DNA of 8,676 nucleotides from Treponema sp. (lineage in GTDB: Bacteria > Spirochaetota > Spirochaetia > Treponematales > Breznakiellaceae): the NCBI GenBank assembly GCA_031284105.1, contig JAITAN010000217.1:1-8676 (forward strand). Reading direction: 5' to 3'. Position numbers and translations under genes: made by a program. How positions within the stretch are numbered: position 1 is the first letter of the stretch; each line of letters begins with the position of its first letter. The notes below the pieces were generated by a model. That model had not been told where the DNA came from and did no database searches. It saw only the letters and a list, made by a program, of their open reading frames with translations. Shown here piece by piece: positions 5,848 through 8,676 of the stretch.

Positions 5848-7041
5848 ATGAAAGAGAATATAGCCGTTATTCCCGTAATTTTCAGGAAATTTAAAGGTCT
5901 TTCCGCGAAAATGGCCTATGGTTTTGCAAAAATGGGTAAAACGAGGCTTTTTCCAAAATACGATTATCATTACAACCACATGAAAAATCTGGCGCTTGTG
6001 TATTTTAATATAACGCCGCTTTGTAATCTGCGCTGCCGCATGTGCGGACAGTGGGGCGATAAGGGCAAGATGAAAAACGGGCGTATCGCCGAGGAGGTCA
6101 AGACGCTGGTATCGCTTGAGCGTTATAAAAAGATCGTTGACGAGATAACGCCCTGCCATCCGGTTACGTATATTTGGGGAGGGGAGCCGTTTCTCTATCC
6201 CGATCTCATACCGCTTGCAAAATACATGGTGGATAAAGGACTCTATGTGAGCGTAAATACCAACGGTACATTCCTTGAAGAATATGCGGAACGGATAGTC
6301 CGCGACCGGTGGAGTACGATCTTCGTATCGCTTGACGCTTTTGAAGAGACAAATGACGCCATGAGAGGAAAAGGTTCTTATCAACGGGTGGTACGGGGTT
6401 TTGAGGCTATTAACCGCGAGAAAAAGAACCGGAATTCGCCGTACCCTATTATGAGTATCGTAACTACCGTTACAAACATGAACTACCTCGCCCTCGATCA
6501 GCTTGCCGAAGCGAGCCGTTCCTTTGGACTGGATATACATATTTTTAATCTCGGCACCTATACCAACGACAACATAGTCGCACGGCAGAAACAGTATATG
6601 CGGGAAAAACTCGATACGGATATTGACTGCCTTGCCGCGTATAATACCGGTTACAACCTCAACATTGACGGTGAAAAGCTGCACGCTGTTTTGGAAAAGC
6701 TCCACCGTTCCGATTACGGTCATCTCATTATCACCGTACCCACGCTGAATCCGGAAAAAACGCATACGTACTATGCGGATTTAGAAACGCCCGTCCGCAA
6801 CCACTGCATAGTCCCATGGTGTCAGACGAATATCAACTACAACGGGGACGTTCATTTCTGCGCGGATTACCCGGACTACATCCTTGGCAATATAAAAACC
6901 CAATCCTTTACGGAGATATACAACGGCGAAAGGGCGAATCGTTTCAGAAAGGCGATTCACGAAAGCGAAGGCGGTATGTTTCCGGGCTGCCTCCGGTGTT
7001 ATCAAAATATGCTGTTCGGCAGGAAAATCAAGGGGTATTGA
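5848..7041 (+). CDS. Radical SAM protein with C-terminal SPASM/twitch-like cysteine region
   Basis: This 397-residue protein is a radical S-adenosylmethionine enzyme. The canonical CxxxCxxC motif for the catalytic 4Fe-4S cluster is C59, C63 and C66 (CNLRCRMC), and the SAM-binding GGEP motif is at 111-114 in IWGGEPF. TNG at 138-140 and SLD at 161-163 are typical of the MoaA/SPASM-type barrel. The C-terminus carries five cysteines (C320, C325, C338, C381, C384), with NINYNGDVHFC and GNI blocks of the type found in SPASM or twitch domains, which bind an auxiliary Fe-S cluster. Such enzymes modify peptides, cofactors or other small substrates. The substrate here is not identifiable and no precursor-peptide gene is seen beside it. 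About 48 residues precede the barrel, including a basic, somewhat amphipathic stretch (IFRKFKGLSAKMAYGFAKMG). The ATG has no clear Shine-Dalgarno sequence. The stop codon abuts the GTG of the ATPase gene. Confidence 0.9.
   Translation: MKENIAVIPVIFRKFKGLSAKMAYGFAKMGKTRLFPKYDYHYNHMKNLALVYFNITPLCNLRCRMCGQWGDKGKMKNGRIAEEVKTLVSLERYKKIVDEITPCHPVTYIWGGEPFLYPDLIPLAKYMVDKGLYVSVNTNGTFLEEYAERIVRDRWSTIFVSLDAFEETNDAMRGKGSYQRVVRGFEAINREKKNRNSPYPIMSIVTTVTNMNYLALDQLAEASRSFGLDIHIFNLGTYTNDNIVARQKQYMREKLDTDIDCLAAYNTGYNLNIDGEKLHAVLEKLHRSDYGHLIITVPTLNPEKTHTYYADLETPVRNHCIVPWCQTNINYNGDVHFCADYPDYILGNIKTQSFTEIYNGERANRFRKAIHESEGGMFPGCLRCYQNMLFGRKIKGY
7030..7035 (+). promoter_or_regulatory. Ribosome binding site supporting the GTG start of the ECF ATPase
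   Basis: AAGGGG within the last codons of the radical SAM gene lies 6 bases before GTG at 7042. This supports a GTG start placed directly after the preceding stop codon and implies coupled translation. Confidence 0.6.
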
Positions 7042-7797
7042 GTGGCCGCGCCGCTTTTTTCACTGTGCGGTATTTCCCATGTTTTCCCCAATGGGAATAA
7101 GGCGCTTTCCAATATCACGCTTGATATTCAGGAAGGGGAATGTCTTTTTATTACGGGTTCCAACGGATCGGGTAAGACGCTGCTCATGCGCATAGCCTGC
7201 GGACTGTTTGAACCGTCAAGCGGAAACGTGTTTTTCCGGGGCGTACCGCTCGATAAGGCGCGTAATTTGCGTTCATCGGTCGGTATGGTCTTTCAGGATG
7301 CGGATAGCCAGATTGTCGGAGAAACGGTTGTGGAAGACATAGCCTTTGGTCCGAAAAACCTGCGTTTGCCGAAAGGCGAGGTTGAGGAGCGGGTGCGTTT
7401 CGCCGTATCCGCCATGGGGTTGACGGAGAAGCGGGATTACCCTCCGAGGCGGCTTTCCGGCGGGGAGAAACGGCGGCTTGCGGTCGCGGGCATTCTGGCA
7501 ATGGGCTGTTCCGCCATTATCATGGACGAGCCGTTTGCGAATCTTGATTATCACGGCGTTGTACAGACGCTTGAAATTATCAAACGCATGAAAACCGAAG
7601 GAAAAACCCTTGTCATTTTGACGCATGAACTGGAAAAGGCACTTGCGTATGCGGACAAGGTTGTTATTCTTAACAAGGGTGAAATTCGGGATCAGGGCAA
7701 TGCCGACGAAACGCTCGACCGGCTTATTCCGTCTTACGGCATCCGCGATCCCCGTAAGACCTATGCGCGCGCAGCGGATTGTACATGGCTGAACTGA
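7042..7797 (+). CDS. ecfA: Energy-coupling factor (ECF) transporter ATPase
   Basis: This 251-residue ABC ATPase belongs to the CbiO/BioM/EcfA group that powers ECF vitamin and metal uptake at the inner face of the membrane. All nucleotide-binding motifs are intact: Walker A GSNGSGKT (39-46), Q-loop Q85 in MVFQDADSQ, signature LSGGE (138-142), Walker B IIMDEP (159-164) and switch histidine H195 in LTHE. The segment after the Q-loop, GETVVEDIAFGPKN, is characteristic of ECF ATPases. Only one ATPase gene is present, as in dedicated BioMN or CbiO systems, where it acts as a homodimer. Translation begins at GTG, immediately after the radical SAM stop. Its 3' end overlaps the EcfT gene by 13 bases. 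I cannot tell from the sequence whether the substrate is biotin, cobalt, nickel or another vitamin. Confidence 0.93.
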   Translation: MAAPLFSLCGISHVFPNGNKALSNITLDIQEGECLFITGSNGSGKTLLMRIACGLFEPSSGNVFFRGVPLDKARNLRSSVGMVFQDADSQIVGETVVEDIAFGPKNLRLPKGEVEERVRFAVSAMGLTEKRDYPPRRLSGGEKRRLAVAGILAMGCSAIIMDEPFANLDYHGVVQTLEIIKRMKTEGKTLVILTHELEKALAYADKVVILNKGEIRDQGNADETLDRLIPSYGIRDPRKTYARAADCTWLN

Positions 7798-8420
7798 CGC
7801 CCTACGCTTATAAAGCGGGAAATTCCTTTCTCCACCGGCTGCCCGCCGGACTCAAGCTGTTGTGCTTACTCGTGATTTCCGGGGCGGCGTTCGTTTTCTT
7901 CCCATTCGGCCTTATATTCTCGTTCTTTTTCGTATGCGCGGCTTCTTTTTCCGCGAAAATTCCGGTTCGTTATCTGTATCGCGGGTCCGGTTTTATTTTA
8001 TTGATGGCAATGACGATGATCGTCTTCCGCTCGATTTCATGGGAACCACTCGGCTTCTCATACACGGGTTTCCGTGAAGGGCTTGGATTCGCCTTGGGGC
8101 TTCTCGCCGCGTTTGCGGGATGCGCCTTGTTTTTTTCCGTTACCTCCATGCCGGAACTAAAGGAATCCCTCGACAGCCTCCGCCCTCCCATTCCGGCCCT
8201 TGCCCGCCTTATTTCCTATTTTACCCTTGGCATGACGCTGATGCTCGGTTTCATGCCCCGCTTTTTTGAGATATGGGCGGACGCTGAAACGGCTTATAAG
8301 GCGCGTGCGGGAAGAAACGGCGTGAATAAACTGATTTTCCTTATGGGCGTAACGCTTGAGCGCATGATACAGCTCGCGATTGAGACGGCCGCCGCGCTAG
8401 AAATGCGCGGCGCCGAGTAA
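7785..8420 (+). CDS. ecfT: ECF transporter transmembrane component EcfT (BioN/CbiQ-like)
   Basis: This 211-residue membrane protein is the T component that couples the ATPase to a substrate-binding S protein. Hydrophobic spans lie near residues 23-57 (probably two), 69-82, 100-119 and 142-160. The C-terminal part has the two coupling-helix arginine motifs expected in EcfT, KARAG at 172-176 and EMRG at 206-209, although the canonical Ala-Arg-Gly is altered to ARA-G and MRG. Its length is on the short side for the family, nearer BioN than the longer group II EcfT proteins. The ATG at 7785, inside the end of the ATPase gene, is preferred over a TTG two codons earlier. No strong Shine-Dalgarno is seen, consistent with translational coupling. 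No S component (such as BioY) follows: the next gene is convergent. Confidence 0.9.
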   Translation: MAELTPYAYKAGNSFLHRLPAGLKLLCLLVISGAAFVFFPFGLIFSFFFVCAASFSAKIPVRYLYRGSGFILLMAMTMIVFRSISWEPLGFSYTGFREGLGFALGLLAAFAGCALFFSVTSMPELKESLDSLRPPIPALARLISYFTLGMTLMLGFMPRFFEIWADAETAYKARAGRNGVNKLIFLMGVTLERMIQLAIETAAALEMRGAE

Positions 8421-8436
8421 CAGGCACAGCCTGTTT
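8419..8436 (+). terminator. Hairpin at the end of the radical SAM-ECF operon
   Basis: AACAGGC (8419-8425) and GCCTGTT (8429-8435) form a perfect 7-bp stem around ACA, beginning within the EcfT stop codon. The following sequence is T, then CTAAAC, so the T-tract is poor. Its position between converging genes suits a transcription end point, possibly bidirectional, but intrinsic termination would be weak. Confidence 0.45.
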
Positions 8437-8475
8437 CTAAACTTCGGTATTGGTATCGGGAACGGCATACGAAAA

Positions 8476-8676
8476 TTATTTATTTTCATATTCAATAAAA
8501 TGAATGAGTTCTTCATCAAGAGACTCTAAATCCAATAATACTTTTTTCCGTCTTGGGCTGCCGTCTGAATTACGAAAATCTTCTTGAAATGAACCGCATT
8601 TTATCAATGTTTTATCTGTTATTTCAATTATTGATATTTGCGAAAGAGAAAAGTTTTGTTTCCGCAATCTTGACCA
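8476..8676 (-). CDS. Hypothetical protein, C-terminal part (runs off window edge)
   Basis: The minus strand is open from the right edge to a TAA at 8478-8476, giving at least 67 residues. Because the frame stays open to base 8676, the true start probably lies outside the window. A TTG at 8667 is an internal alternative with no ribosome site in view. I do not recognise the family. The visible part is charged, with a beta-like stretch (SQISIIEITD) and an acidic tail (DLESLDEELIHFIEYENK). It is visibly more AT-rich than the ECF genes it faces, which may mean a different origin. Confidence 0.45.
   Translation of the reverse strand, partial: WSRLRKQNFSLSQISIIEITDKTLIKCGSFQEDFRNSDGSPRRKKVLLDLESLDEELIHFIEYENK

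Noticed and set aside
5815..6765. Long open frame (316 codons) on the minus strand
   Set aside because: It is exactly antisense to the well-supported radical SAM gene, shows no family motif, and reflects codon bias in the true gene.

Overview
The window reads as a piece of a bacterial chromosome of moderate G+C content. The gene families and their style suggest a spirochaete, most likely Treponema-like. That placement is an impression from the proteins and was not tested by any search.

The left end (1-756) is accessory DNA. Bases 45-76 resemble one type I-C CRISPR repeat: a 7-bp palindrome followed by a GTGGACTGAAAC tail. Next comes a strikingly AT-rich GNAT acetyltransferase gene (125-622) of the phosphinothricin-acetyltransferase-like group. 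Bases 757-1505 on the minus strand hold the wreck of a 6-phosphogluconolactonase-type beta-propeller gene. It can be read only by changing frame four times and passing one stop codon, and parts are missing.

The middle is core metabolism on the minus strand. An M3 oligoendopeptidase (pepF, 2733-4559) is followed 22 bases later by glycerol-3-phosphate dehydrogenase (gpsA, 1643-2710), so the two are probably one operon. A 422-base intergenic stretch (4560-4981) separates pepF from the divergent radC. It contains several inverted repeats and no convincing gene.

The right half is on the plus strand. radC (4982-5716) is followed by a tight three-gene unit: a radical SAM protein with a C-terminal cysteine-rich (SPASM/twitch-like) region (5848-7041), an ECF-type ABC ATPase (7042-7797) and an ECF transmembrane EcfT protein (7785-8420). 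The radical SAM stop abuts the ATPase start, and the ATPase and EcfT genes overlap. The ATPase and EcfT would form an energy-coupling module for uptake of a vitamin or metal. No substrate-binding S component lies in the window, so the substrate is unknown. A hairpin follows EcfT, then the 3' end of a converging, AT-rich, unrecognised gene that runs off the right edge.

No complete new defence or mobile system is visible. The points most worth following are the radical SAM-ECF coupling, the solitary CRISPR-like repeat, the decayed lactonase and the structured pepF-radC intergenic region.
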